DNA of 64,000 bases from Trichobilharzia regenti (GCA_944472135.2 OX235270.1:74099168-74163167), one strand, 5' to 3'. Shown: positions 44,415 to 57,723, counted from the stretch's first letter. Numbers and translations: made by a program. The notes: generated from the sequence alone by a model not told the origin.

Positions 44415-47145
44415 GCTAATGATAACATATACAAGTTTAATTAGAACAACCACTTTCTTAAGATAAACCATTTACTAGCCAGCTGCAAAATATACCCTGG
44501 ACTGTCCATACTACCAGCAGATAAAAAAGGATCCTAACCCCCTATGACCATCTACCCAGTCTATTCCAGTTACCATAGTAGGTGGTCCGTAAATGTCTTG
44601 TCTGAAGATATTTAGTTGTACTCGGCTCCTGTTGATGATGACTTAACACGCTACACGCCGTTGCTGTCCTCCGTTTGACAGTTTAGTTGGGGAGTATAGT
44701 GTTGTGTATGCTACTGAGGAGAATTTGTAGGCAGTATATTTTATGATGTCTTCCGCCTGAATCTTGATTAGCAGGGTGGTTGATTAAGTTTCAAAGAGGG
44801 GAAATGGAGATCATTGTAAGATAATACAGCAAGCATGTAAGGAACACAAGAAAAGCAGAATACTGGTGAGTTTTGGTGAGATGTTTGTATAATTTGTTGT
44901 CAGTGTGTATCACTTTTCCAAATAAACAATGCTAGTAGCGAATAGCAGTGTTCTGGTGTTACAGTAATAGCGAGAGTCTTTCAAAACTTGCATTTTGTAA
45001 TTATCCATTTAACTGCTCCAAAGCGACATTACAATGTAGGTGGGCTTATCAAGTATTTCTTGGGTTTCACTTTAATATGGGACTGAAATGTATACATAAT
45101 TGGTAATCATACTAAACCTGCTTGTTAATACTTTATTTTACACTTAGTAGCAATGTTACTATTCTGTTCCTTTCCTGTCGCTGAATGTATTAATTTCTAA
45201 ACACTTAGCATGCAGCCACATTACATAATGTATTGTATGTTTTTTTTCTTGAAAACTTCTTTATCCCCCTAGCTTAGTTTGCGGCTATCGTTTGATGTAT
45301 AAAATCTAGATAGAGTTTCTTTCTTCCAACAAGAAAACATTATGATGACGTAGTTCAAGTATACAAGAAAAAATATAGTAGGTAAATCTGATTGTGGCAA
45401 CCATGAATACATATTTCAGCAGTTGTATGAAATGATATTGTTCTACAGGAAATTTCATCCTTTTCCAAATCTTTTTTCTCATGTCCATAGTTGTTTTTCC
45501 GTTGTAACTTTTTCAAATCATGATTGAGAGAAAGAAAAATTAAGACACTAAATATTCATGCACATTACAAAACCTATTTGAAGAAGGTAAAATATCCAAT
45601 ATGTAAGTTAGTTTAGGAAAGTGTAATGCAGTTAGCCTCGGTAATACCATCTCAGTGAATTGTTTGTTTTCAGAGAAATGGGAAAACCTCTATTGAGTTG
45701 GTTCTGCAGAATGTAGGCAGAAACTGTTTAGTCCATAATTACTGATGAGACGGTGGGTGTCAAGAAACTTCACCCTAAGTTCCTATTATTTGCGAAGATG
45801 CTTAAAATCGATAATTACTATGACCGACTATCGGCTTTAACTCCAAAACACTAGGACTTGTAATAAGTTTTATTTTTCGACAATTAAAATCGATATTGAT
45901 GCAAAATCTATAAACAAACGTTTTACAAGGAATGTACTGTACTTTTATTCGTATTCTTTCGTCTTCTTTCAACTTGTACACGATTGAATCATTCGCGCCC
46001 TGGAGTTGCTCACCAATGGCGACCAAGGTCAATGAACCAACTTTCAATGTTCACATTCATTTATAGTGGGATAGTGCGAAACTCTGTATGTACATTTCGA
46101 TGAGTTTGTGATTAAAAAGAAAGACTATACAGTACTATCTAAAATATGGGATGTTTATTTATGCTAGTAGATTGATTCTTTCGTCTTACTATTTCTTTTT
46201 CTAGATAAGCGTAAATGACTCAACCTTTAGTAAGACTGTAGTGTATAATGCCGTTTGAGTTTGATATCAAATTTTGGCTAAACTGCGTCACAAATATCCC
46301 GTATAACATGAGTGCAGCTCATGTTCATATTCAAGGTTGGTATAAGTGGCACGCAACTACTTATATCCATGAATCAGTAGTATGAAGCATGATGTACAAC
46401 AAAGTATTTGGTAAGCTCAAATAACACATGTAAGCCAACCGTATTACTTTCATATAGGTCTCGCCAGTGTTTACTCTATTATATATATATATCTTCAAAA
46501 ATTATTAGACATAAACCACTCACGGTGATTTGTCAATATGATAGTTAGGTTGTGCATATAAATCGTGTTGTTATTATTAATTATTAATATACAGTGATAA
46601 AAAGTGGAGCTACTTGTGGTTGTAAGAATAGTGAAAACAGCACAGTTGTACAGACAGACGTTCAAACAGACTTAGAAGATAAAGTCTTAGAAAACAGATA
46701 ATGAGACCACGTCGTGCTAGACTGTAAACGAAGCTGGTAAATTACGTCTTTACGATTCAGTAATTCTAGGAAAGGGTCAACAAGTAATGGGAAGCAAAGG
46801 AATAGAAAAAATAAGGCGTGGTGGTTTAATCGACTGAAAGTGTATCACTGGCTAATGGAGGAATAATGGCTATCCGATCTTTTACGAATGCGATTCACCT
46901 CAGAAGAATGTGAAGGCCATTAGAAAGGTTCGTTGGGAGCCGATAGATTGTCTTGTATGCGTTATTTTGTTCACTTTGTAGCCACTATCAAATAAATGAG
47001 ACAAAACAGAGTTTCAGATGGTTCCAAACTGTCCTTTACCAAACCCCAACAGAAGATGTTTTGTTACACGTTGGCTAAGTTCTCTAGTAGCATTACTGAC
47101 ATAAATGCTCCTTTTGAAGAGCTGTTGAAATGATCAATTATTATT
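44415..47145. other. AT-rich stretch, nothing recognised
   Basis: No element ends or convincing coding segments were recognised over 2.7 kb. Two 60-81-codon frames at 45306-45488 and 45802-46047 (minus) carry no motif. Confidence 0.35.
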
Positions 47146-47149
47146 AATA

Positions 47150-48122
47150 TTATTTCCTTTAATTCTTAGGGGAACATAGGGCTTCAGCCGCGCGTCTCCA
47201 TTGCGTTCAGTTCTCTGCCGACTTTTTCACCCAGCTCTAAGTCTGCCCACAGGCTTTCATCTCCTCTTCACATGACCTCCTCCAAGTCACCCTTCCCTTT
47301 CGGGTTCCACTCGAGCAGTGGCTTGTCTGGTGATGTAACTTGATGGTTTCCTCAGTGTATGGCCAATCCATCTCCATTTCTTCCTGCCTATTTGTTTCGC
47401 AATCGGTTTCTGGTTGGTTCGCTCATTGCCAGAGATCCCTGTTGCTGATCTTTTCTGACCGGCCATCTGATCTTGAGTACTGAGCGAAGATAACTGTTAA
47501 TGAAGGTCTGTAGTTTGTTTGAGATGCTCTTTTTGACGCACCAAGTCTCTGATCCGTATAGCAGCACTGACTTCACATTGGAGTTGTAAATCCGGATCTT
47601 ATTTTTGATGCTGAGTGCTGTTGACCTCCACACAGATTTGAGAGTAATGAAAGCTTGTCTCGCTTTCCCGATTCTGGCTTTGATAACCTCATCAGTTCCG
47701 TCTGCCTGTAGTTGAAACTATGCTTTCCAGGTGGGTGGGTGAAGGAGGTTGTTTCTTTCAGGTTCCTCCCATTTATGCTGGCTGATTGTTGTCTGTTGTT
47801 GTTGCTGTTGGTGTTGACCAGGAATCTTCATTACCTCTGTTTTATGTATGTTCACCTGAAGGCGTATCTTCTCCGGATGCTTCTTCTGTCAACTTGTTGT
47901 TTTTCACTTGCATATCTTCCAGTTTGTGGGAAATCAGACATATATCATCGGCGAAGTCCAGATCCTCCAAGTATTTTGTGTGGGTCCATTGCCCAATGTT
48001 TGCCGCAATATCCAATCCACTGTACTCAGGAAGATCATTGGCGATAGTAGGCAGCCTTGCCTTACTCCTGTCCTCACTTCGAAGGCTTCCGTAAGTTTCC
48101 CATTGTGGATTACTTGACATGA
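47150..48122 (-). mobile_element. RTE LINE, 5'-truncated copy
   Basis: The minus strand reads, in three frames, NGKLTEAFEVRTGVRQGCLLSPMIF (48131 down), LEDLDFADDICLISHKLEDMQ with an intact FADD box (47930-47990), and WRSTALSIKNKIRIYNSNVKSVLLYGSETW (47633 down). The C-terminus and the standard 3' end at 47150-47190 follow. Frameshifts and small insertions break the frame, and the 5' breakpoint is near 48122. Confidence 0.88.
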
Positions 48123-48139
48123 AATGATCAATACACAGA

Positions 48140-48232
48140 TAAATTGCTAAGCTACTAATTGATATAAGTATAAAACTTGGGCACTGTGGTAGAGTATAAT
48201 TCCATTATAGATAAGCTACTAAGTTTCTCCTT
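48140..48232 (+). repeat. Unclassified dispersed repeat, copy 2
   Basis: 'gtataaaacttgggcactgtgg', 'agagtataattcca' and 'tatagataag' match the copy at 37590-37685. It lies right at the 5' breakpoint of the RTE copy. Confidence 0.65.
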
Positions 48233-48239
48233 CAATTAT

Positions 48240-50225
48240 TTCTCAATCACCTCGGGAACAGAAAATGACAAGCAAATGTCTGCTGTATAAAATTTCCTCT
48301 GCATAGTTTTTTCTAGTCCCTGGAACAAAATTTCACTTGATAAATCTCCATTGAATTGCAGTTTACTAAATACCAGTTTCTTACTTACTGTCATCATTTG
48401 CGGTTTTCCGCCTCTTCTATTCATTGTTTCATTATGAAGCTATCAGAATGTCTCATCTTCATCAAAGTATGATGAATATAATTAAATTATTTTTGTCTTG
48501 TTTTGCTCTCAAAACATTTAACAATAATTCTTTTGTGTTTAATGGGAACATAACTAAAGAAGTGCGTATATTACCCTGTGGATGTATTTCGCGCATACAG
48601 GCTTCCGTCAAGTGACCCACCTTCCAGATTACTTAGTAAGAAATCCAGTAAATGCAGTGAAAGTAACATTTGTACTAGAGACAAAGGAATCCTAAGCTGC
48701 ATAGGAAATGCTTACATTGAGACAGAATGATTTTCAAAATTGTTTTCACTAGGATCTTGCAACTCGACTTTTATTCAACCTGTGTAACATTTTAACTGTA
48801 GGTTTAGTAAGTAATTTCATTTTTTTTATTTAAAGATCCATAAAGAATCAACTCAAATTCATTCTCTAAGTCAGTGTTTATTCTAGAACGGAAAATATTC
48901 CCCTGATACTCAAAGGAAATTAACCAAATAATTCCATGTCTGCTTTTCAATACCAAAAGTAAAGCAATCATTTGTAGTTAACTAGTGAAATTCAGGTGAA
49001 ACCGTCATGAAAACAGTATGTATAGCCTTACTCCGCATAAGTTTACATCACAGTTTCATCGTGAAGGGTTTCTAGTCACATTAAGATAACAAATTCACAA
49101 CTTACCCCAAACCTACAGACATATAACTCAAATCAGTATTATATATATATATATATATATAGGATCAGAAGATGCAGTTCTTGGATTAATGATATTTCCT
49201 CACTCGTTCATCCTTAACTTCCACCTGTAGTTTATCTAGAAGAGTGGAAATTCAACACGTGACCCACCTGTTACAAAAAGGAAGACTCACAAACACATAG
49301 AGTGCTTAGGAGTTTTCACTAGCCACTTACCACTAATCACAGTTGTCCACAATTTGCAGTTCTTTTATATGCAAACAGTACTGTGAAGACAGCACAAAAG
49401 TCTAGGATTTTTAACCTAACATAACTTTAGCATTCATTTCTCACAGTGCCTATTGATCAAACATATGACCATGAAAATTATTTATTTTCCTGAAGAATTT
49501 CGAAATTTGCCCAGTGATAGTATTGAACAGAGTTTGTCAAGCTAGAATTGTTCTGATTATTATACTTTCTACTCGGTAGTGCTATCTACTAAAGTTATAA
49601 TACACTAGTAACATATAAGTGGACTTAGACACGATGTCTCTTATTAATTCCAATATATATATATATAGGTTTAATCCACAAAGTCTCAGAACAGCATAAA
49701 AATTCTATCATTCGTACAGTAAAAAACTGCCAAACATTTATCAGTCTACTGTGCATATGTATATATATTTGCCTACACAAAAATCAGAATTAAGACAGGT
49801 ATAAATACGTAAGACTATAAATCTGGAATAGAAATCATTATCCCACTCGCATGTACACTCAGCTGTATGCATGTCAAAAGATAACAACTAACCAAACATG
49901 AGTTTTTCTCTTTCTAAACAATTTATTTACCAATTTATGTTACTGTAATCGTAATGCATGTGAATATATATATATATATGTATATTGTTTGCCTGCAAAT
50001 TACAATGATGAATGCAGTTGGATTTCGGTAACTGAATGCATAGATCAAAGGGTTAGCTGTAGTATCAGTAAATAAATACGAATTTTTAAAAAGAGAACTC
50101 TACATCTACAGAGGGGAAATTGTTTTGCAGAGATTTATTTGTGAATCTATTATGAAAGGCGAAATGTTCACAGAAATTTGTTCTCAAGAGCTTTTTGAGG
50201 GGATTTGAACTGTTTCATGTTTGTT
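48240..50225. other. AT-rich stretch with (TA)n microsatellites
   Basis: (TA)n tracts occur at 49139-49161, 49655-49670 and 49962-49984. No genes were recognised. Confidence 0.45.
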
Positions 50226-50229
50226 CACT

Positions 50230-50345
50230 GATTGATATCAGCTGGAGAACTGTTGAAAACGGGGGAATACTGGACATCTGTTTCTTCTCAGTTTGAGACT
50301 CATTGCCAGTGCTCACTCGTCGAGTATGAAACCCGGTGGGTTTCC
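50230..50345 (-). mobile_element. Hammerhead SINE (family A) fragment
   Basis: 'actgattgatatcagctggagaac', 'gggggaatactggacatctg' and 'gtttgagactcattgccagt' match the tail-proximal and hammerhead part in minus orientation. The tRNA-like head is mostly lost. Confidence 0.65.
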
Positions 50346-50407
50346 CTCTAGGCTGAAGCCAAACAACCGTATAAATAGCACTGATATATGTAATAGGAAA
50401 AATCGGT

Positions 50408-50660
50408 ATTGTAATTTATCGACTTTGGAAAGGTCCCTGGCAGTGTCGACCACGAAGTAGTTGGGAAACTATTTCAACCCTATGGAACTTGAAAGTGGAA
50501 ACGACGAGTAGTGCGCCCGAGGGTGACTTTGAGGAGGTTGGGTGAGCAGGAGAGAACTGCCTATGGGCAATCGTGGAGGTCTGCAGGGAACAAGGTGAAA
50601 TTAAGGTGTGATGCTAAAGCTTTAGGTTCCTGCTGGAATCCAAGGGAAGAATAATAATAA
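50408..50660 (+). mobile_element. RTE LINE with internal deletion, RT motif joined to 3' end
   Basis: FIDFGKVPGSVDHEVVGKLFQPYG (encoded at 50412-50485; cf. FIDFEKAFDSVDREVIWKLLRYYG) is followed directly by the C-terminal segment 'gtgactttgaggaggttggg'. The 3' end 'tttaggttcctgctggaatccaaggg' and (AAT)n follow. The central RT, including the FADD box, is deleted. Confidence 0.75.
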
Positions 50661-51424
50661 TTCATGTAGATAGAATGATAGGCGCTACGCAGATTACAGT
50701 ATTATCAAATTAATGAACTGTGTGATAAAATATGCAGTGAAGCATTTAAATTCATATTAATGAAATGATAAAATATGAACACGTTTCTCACTCAGTTACC
50801 CAGTCAACGTGATCAAGCACGCAACACGATTTTCTTCAAAAAAAAACCTATGATGTGATTATTTCCTGATATATGACAATATTGTAAAAAGAATAAGTGA
50901 ACTTGATTGGACAATTAGTTAGGGAGTATAAGCAAACTCTCATTGCATTCTTGCAATAAAGTTAAAACAAATGAAAAGGCATGCAACTCTACATGAATGT
51001 AATAGAGATTTCAACAATTCATTAATATACCTCTAAGTCATTCCAATGATTTATTTCTATTAAACAATTTACTGTATGCCAACTTTATCCATTTAATCTG
51101 GCTGCATTTTATTCCAGCTTACTTATTTCCGGTGATAACTTGGTTAACCACTCAGTGTCTAGTTTAATAGTTCAGTTTTGCTCGTTCAATTGTTGCAAGT
51201 AACAAATGTAGTGGATATGATTTTGGTCATCTAAAAAGTGTGGATAATTATGCGCAATAGTAGGAGACTTGTTAACCAATATGATGCAGGATGGTGAAGC
51301 ATTTTCCCTGGATATCGTTTTCCTCTTCACCATCATCTCCCTGACAGAGACCATATACTCCCTTTGTAGCTTCATTTAGTCCATTGGCATCGATATCGAC
51401 ATACCAATCCATTAGCTAAAAGAG

Positions 51425-52640
51425 TTATGACTACAGTGCACTTTCAACGTCCACTTCAGTTTCAGCAACGAAATACACAGGTGAATAGATGGAGTAGCAA
51501 TGGATTCTCCTCAGTGACGCCTCCTAGCCGACTGTTTTATGGCTAGCCTAGAAAACAACTCCTTGTCATCGAATATCGACGGGCTTTACCTTAACAACAA
51601 GTACACCGGTAATACTTTCATTATTTGTGTTGAGAATTTTGACTTAAACAACCTACTCCGAAGCTTTGAAAACGCCAACCCAAACGTCAACTTCCCTCTA
51701 AAAGTTGGTTTGACTCAATGTTTCATTTCCCAGATGTTTAAATGCGAAGAAATGCTGACAACTCACTGAGAGGATCCATCTACAAGAAGCCCACATGGAA
51801 TAGACAGTTTATCAACTTTTGAAGTTGTGTGCCTCTAAGCAGAAATAAAAACATAATATGCTCTCTTTCCCCAGGGCCCGGAAGATTTACACTGAAAAAA
51901 CAATTGACGAAGAATTGCGTAATCTCCGAGGGACCTTGAAAGACAATATTTTCTCACCCAGATTCATAGACAAGAGTCTAAAACCAAAGAAAATATCTAA
52001 ACAGATCTGAGTTGCCCCCAAAAAATGCTGATACTCAACCTGGAATTTAAAATGACACCGAACCAGCCTACGAGTGACATTTTCCTGCAAGATTCTTCAG
52101 CCAGCGCGTGATGAAAGACAGGCTAGTGCATTGGGCTTCTTCAGCATGTATATACTAGTTTACCTGCTCGTGTGGGGTCGAGTACATTGGTAGTACTATT
52201 TGTCCCCTTGTAAAACGCGCTCAAGGACACTGTATCCATCAGGGTTAGCAAAGGGAGAACGCAAGGGTGTGTACAATTTGACAGTAGAAGATTTAATGAA
52301 TTGAAGACATTCAACCCCATCTGAAAAGTCCTTCAAAGTCATATACAAGATCCGATCAAACTTATCAAAGGGAATGAAATGGAAGCATCTTAATAAAGCT
52401 GAGGCACTGGCTATCCAAAAACTCGATCCCACGTAACGTGATCGATGGAAATATGTCCAACAGTTGTCCCTACCGAGGCCATGATGAAACGTTAGCCCCA
52501 CCAATAATGATTACTCTGTTGACTTTCTTATCCAACCCTCCTGTATAATTCTGTTGTTTTTACGTTTTAAATTCCTACCTATATTACTAGATTTGGTTGC
52601 AGTTTTTTGTTTCTATGCACATCCTAACTTCCTACCTATT
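51425..52640 (+). mobile_element. Penelope-like element, RT palm to 3' end, decayed
   Basis: Frames read IDGVAMDSP (the PLE 'DGVAMGSPLGP' box), LLADCFMASLENN, then NNKYTGNTFIIC where the Y.RY.DD box should be (both Asp lost). Farther on come TCSCGVEYIGSTIC (about 52156-52198, the Cys pair and YIG of the GIY-YIG domain) and FKVIYKIRSNLSKG, then AEALAIQKLDP and QLSLPRP before the stop. Many frameshifts separate these. The 3' UTR segment at 52550-52640 is repeated at 53520-53600, ahead of the next PLE copy. Confidence 0.82.
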
Positions 52641-52734
52641 TTGTTAATCCGTAAATTGTACAAACAATTAGGTTTTCAGTAATTATGACGTCATTCTGTC
52701 TTTACTACACTTTGTATTTTTTACGAGTTGACCA

Positions 52735-52960
52735 TGGATTGATATCAGTTAGAGAACCATTGAAAACCAGGGAGTACTGGATAGCTGTTTCATCCTAGTT
52801 TGGGAATCCCGACAGTAGGCACCAACTGAAGTTCTAACCCAGGACCTTCCGGTTACAAGGCAAGCTCGTGTTCCATTCAGCCACTGAGACCCGATTCAAT
52901 GGCCTATGAATTCTAATTTCTACCATTTCGTGATTTAGCGCTACCACCAGTCAGTTTCAT
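52735..52960 (-). mobile_element. Hammerhead SINE (family A), minus-strand copy
   Basis: 'gatatcagttagagaacc', 'agggagtactggatagctg', 'cctagtttgggaatccc', the tRNA-like segment (52800-52890) and 'cctatgaattctaatttctacc' follow family order. It sits between two PLE copies. Confidence 0.78.
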
Positions 52961-53514
52961 TGGTGGAGCATCCATCTCCACACTTGACTGGATAGAATTC
53001 ATTGGTCACTAATTCACTTGAAGATTCCATATAAGGAGTAAATATTTTGCAGAAATTTACCCTTAGAATTCTGCATTGGGTGCGAACATAATTCCCACAA
53101 TAAAACTGTTATAACTATATTGCTATTATGAATATAAGACTGAATTGACCATCAAATATCATAGTAACTAACCATGAGTAACAATAAATATACAATAGTT
53201 TGTGTATTGGGAGATGGATCAGTTTATTAGAATTTATATTTTGATGGTCCTGGGAATAAAAACAATTCGGAATATTGGCGTGAAATCGATTAGTAATTTA
53301 GCTTGGAATTTTACCAAAAATCAGAAAATTTATCATTAAAATATAACTATCAATAACATATGACAGTGGATGTGCTTCATCTGAACTGTGTTCAATATTT
53401 GACTGAATAGCTTCAAAATAATTGGGCTACGAGTGAGAAGTAGACAACTATAAAAATTATATTTGTAAGATCTCGACGAAATTGAAATGATTAATTCCAA
53501 CGTTTCGTTCGGCA

Positions 53515-55475
53515 ATCTGGTCCTAACTTCTTTTACGTTTTTAATTCCTACCTACATTAATAGATTTGTTGACAGTTTTTCATTTCTATACACATAAGAC
53601 ATGCCTCTCACTCTATCACTAATTGTCTCTACTACCACTCGACCGACCGGTTCTATAATACCCCGAGTATATGGATTACACAAAACCCACAAACAGGGAC
53701 TTCCACTGTGCGCTAGTTTGGACATGTCCGGATCTCCATACCATCCAACTGCAAAATATCTAACAGATCTACTACAACCCGTTATAGAACAGATATCAAA
53801 ATACTATCTTCGAAGCATATTTAAATTCGTCGACTGTATCAAAGATGTGAAAGTGGGTGACAACCACGTCATATCACTCGATGTTGAATCACTCTTCACA
53901 GGTGTCCCGATTAAGGAGACGGTTTGTTTCTTATGCAAGTACTTGGAAGACAACGATTTCAATATTGGAATACACACACAAATTAAAAGAACTTCTATCT
54001 AGATGCACTTTAACGTTCAATTCACATTCGATGGTACTATTTTCGGTAGGCAGGATGGTGTGGATATGGGCTCACCTGTAGGCCCATGACTTGCAGATAT
54101 TTCCATGGCAAGTTTGGAAAATGGTTCGCAAAAACCGACAATCGACAGCTTCTCTCCGTACAAAAGATACGTCGGTGACACTTTTATCATCTGTGATAAC
54201 AGTTGTGACCTAAATAATGTCCTTCAGGTTTTCAATAGCTGCCACCCAGCTGTCAAACTTAAAAATCAAAGAGACAATCTTATTTCTGGACGTCTGACTA
54301 ACAAGGAAGACTACTGGGACCCTAAAGAGATGAATATATCGAAAGCCGATGTGGAACGGCCAGCTGACAAACCTTCACAGTTGGGTACCCATCAATCGCA
54401 AGTGAACCGGATAATATCTCTTCCGAAAAGAACCCACTGAATATGCAGCCCCAGAACATTAGAAGAGGAGAATGCTATCCTCCCCCCCCACCACCACCAC
54501 CACGCTTTATAGATAAACATATAAAGCCGAAAATTAACAAACAGAGACCCATCTCTGTCCCGAAGAAGTCGCTATGCAAGAATGTGGCATTCAAAGGCGA
54601 CCTTCTGGCTGACATCCTGAAGAGAAGAATGTCTAACGCCCTGAAAACAACACTCTTCGTTGCTGCATTTAGTTTGGTATTCTCAAGCCACCAACTGTTC
54701 CTGGACAGCTCCAAGGATTAACCATCGCATGTGACCACTTCTGCGTGTATCTACTAATTTACTTTCTCATGTGGAGCGAGATACATAGGTCGTTTTATCC
54801 AAAAGTGTCGAGTAACATTAACCCGTTTGGCTACGAAGAGGTGACAGTGGATCAATAAAGAGTGCTATGATGGAAGATATAGTCAACACTGGTTACTCCT
54901 ATGCACGAAAATTCATTCGAAGTCATCTACAAGGTGAGAAGAAGCTTCCTAGAGACGGTAAGCTTCCACGCACTTTGCATTGTCGAAGCCCTAGTGATCC
55001 GGATAGAAAACCCTGATTTACGGACATGAAAGAAGCTTCTCCACCCCTTCCTTCTGCCTTTGATATAATTCCAAGTTCCATGCTTTGTTAGTGATGTTTT
55101 TGGTTTTTGAATTTTTGTGTGACATCTAAGTAACATCCCTTCTGAACAAACCCTTTATTTTCTCTTTCTACCTATTACATAATCTATTTTGGACACTTGT
55201 CTCCATGCTCTTTCATTAACATCCTATTTTTGGATGTCTTTCATATTACGCAATCCTTTTCAATACTTACCAATCTCCACATTCCCTAGTTAAAATTTTG
55301 GTTATTCATCACATTTTAGAAACATTTCGATGACGTAAACAGTAACAATAACTAATTTTTATTTTTGTTTGACAATCCTAATGTACACACATACATACAC
55401 AAAATAACAATAAATGCGATTGTACAGCTAAGTGAATGAATTAACTGAAAAGAGACTTTTTGCCGACTTTGCTTT
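53515..55475 (+). mobile_element. Penelope-like element, partial copy from pseudo-LTR-like 5' segment to 3' UTR
   Basis: A 5' segment (53520-53600) repeats the 3' UTR of the preceding PLE. RT follows from 53601: IIPRVYGLHKTHKQGLPL, SPYHPTAKYL and HVISLDVESLFTGVPI (catalytic Asp near 53881). Then QDGVDMGSPVGP with an in-frame TGA (54088-54090), MASLENGS and YKRYVGDTFIIC, where the second motif-C position is Gly. A linker contains a run of prolines (54481-54502), RFIDKHIKPKINK and KGDLLADILKRRMSNALK. The GIY-YIG core FSCGARYIG (about 54773-54799) and EALVIRIENPDL near the end follow. The segment 53.83-55.47 kb is nearly identical to 14.44-15.98 kb inverted. Confidence 0.85.
53601..54002 (+). 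pseudogene. PLE reverse transcriptase fragment (fingers to motif A)
   Basis: The 133 open codons cover the PLE block YGLHKTHK, the AKYLTDLLQPV helix and ISLDVESLFTGVP, the palm motif with the first catalytic Asp. The frame stops at 54000 and resumes in another frame with the DGVDMGSP box. No native N-terminus is present. Confidence 0.8.
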
Positions 55476-56639
55476 TCTTACATTTTTTGTTCTGCAAGGG
55501 AAACAAGTTTCTAGAATGCGTATACTGTCCAGTCCAGGTATTCTTCATATGCAAGTTCTCTATTTATATTACCACCTGAGCTTTTTGTGAGAAAATCTAA
55601 AAAAGATCATTTTAAATTAGGATTTTTTTCTACACATGAATTCTATAGCTGGAATTGTTTCAATGAAATTGGCGTATAGTTGTACTTAGTTCTAACAGAC
55701 ATGTATTCGTTAAAATGAAAGATAATACCACTAACAAAAATAGATTCTGTTTTTCGGCCTTTGATATTTGATTGTGAAGTTTTCATCAGCAGGCTTCATA
55801 CCATCCTCAGTACTTACTTCGATCATTTCAATAAAGCGTTCCACTATATTCTCATTCTCCATCCGTTTCATATATTGATAGTATATTTATTTGAAACATG
55901 ATTATCCTTTCTGTATGTGAATTCCTAAAAAAGTTGGTACCAAAGATATCAGCAGTTCTTTAGGTGGTATGTTGACAGCCAAGTCTCAAAGCATAGAGAA
56001 CATCGAACAATCTTCATACTATTCTGTAGCTGAAATTCCTTTCTCTTACTTAAGAATCACTGATTTTTTTAGCTTGAGTATTTTCAAGCCTTTCTAATGT
56101 GCAACACTGCTTAGGCTGTGGGCACTGAAAGTAGACGGCATGTTGCTAAGTTACTCAAAAGGCATAGGATTCTGAATGAACCAGTATATGGATACGTTTA
56201 TGCTAATGAATATGAATACTGTGTCAGCATATCCTTTACCTTCAGTCATTTATGGCTAACAAATGTCAAATCTAGGAAACTCAGGTTGTTTATGAAACCG
56301 TGAAAAAATTTAGTCGGCTCCAGTATTTCGGCCTACTATAAACCGACAACAAGCAAAGTTTTCTTTGATATAATGTAGTAAGAGGTGGTGACGGGGAATA
56401 CAAGGTTATGAATGATGAGCACCTAAACAGTGAGCAGCGAATAAGGCTGAGTAGAGTACATGCAGATTATATTTTCCGATAATTTTCGATTTAGCACATT
56501 TAGAGACTGGAATACATGCCCATGAGAAATGAAAGCAATGGAATCATGTCAGCATGTAGTTTGGGTTAGTGTGACACTGTTGCTGAAGTTACTAAAAGTC
56601 GTGCTCTAAGCGATCTTTCATGCGTCTAACTCACACCTA

Positions 56640-57000
56640 GTATTCTCGATCCAAAGTATGATTCAGCAAAATGTGAAGGATAAACAATCGCTTACTTGCA
56701 AGACTATGTGCACCTACTCTTTCGCATGTTCCTATGACGCTGAACACATTAGACATAGCGTGTTCTCCGGAAACATTCGGATGATCATAGTCGGACAAAA
56801 GATGGCGAAGTTCTCCATCCCTGAACACCTTCAGTCAGTTAATTCAACTCCAGGCAGTTTACCATTTAAAGTTGTCTACAGTGCCATCTGTGGTCGCTCT
56901 AAAATTTTAAGTTTTCTCCACTTATGTATTGCAGCAATTCTAGCTAAACACGGATAAAAATCGAAACTGTATTCGATAAGGTTTTATTAAATATCTTTCT
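56640..57000 (+). pseudogene. Probable Penelope-like C-terminal (GIY-YIG) relic
   Basis: The 99-codon frame reads TYSFACSYDAEHIRHSVFS, then FSIPEHLQSVN, LPFKVVYSAICGRSKILSFL and IAAILAKHG. Spacing and residues resemble the Cys pair, YIG, EH and 'FKVvY......L..lEA.AI' blocks of PLE endonucleases, but the YIG itself is degraded. Another PLE lies 1.2 kb upstream on the same strand. Confidence 0.45.
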
Positions 57001-57723
57001 TCATCTTTTTCATGGTAATGTTTCTTTTTATATTTTATTTTATCGCCGGAATTAATTCCACTTCACTCCATCTCCTACACTGTTATCATCTTACTTCTTA
57101 TTTTTTGACAACACTTTTAAAATTTTTTATATTAATTCACTTACTTAATAATTTTTTAGAATTTTTTAATTCATCCACTTCAACTCTACCTCCTTAAGAC
57201 CATGTTAATCACCTATATTTTTATCATACATATATTGGGGGAGCTATTTCCAGTGCCACTTAATGCCGTTTTACAGGATATAAATAGGACTGTACAACTT
57301 GAAAATGAAGTCGTTGAAAAGAAATGTCTCTTCGTTAAACAAAAACTGTATTTTTTCCTCATTAATCCCTATTTACTAACTTGGTTACTTATTTCGGAAG
57401 CCATACTAATGTATCCTCATGAGTACATTAAAGATAATTTCCTCTCAGTACGTCCCATGTAATTAGCTTCAAACAACTGAATATATAACTCAACGTCTAA
57501 ATATTATATTTTTTGATTATAAATACACAAACAGGTCACCTAGTTGCTCAGTCTCATTTGGTCTTGGGTTCTTAATAATATGTATTGTATGTATTTAAAT
57601 GATAATCAAAACCGACGGACAATTATTATTTCAGCTTGTACTTGTATCCCAGTATAGTTTCAGGTATTGTTTTGATTTGCGTTTACTAGCTATTATGTTC
57701 AAAAGTTCTCTGGTTGAGGAATA

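Noticed and set aside
57202..57462. 86-codon plus-strand frame as a small gene
   Set aside because: No motif, homology signature or splice sites, and a composition typical of AT-rich noncoding DNA downstream of a PLE relic.
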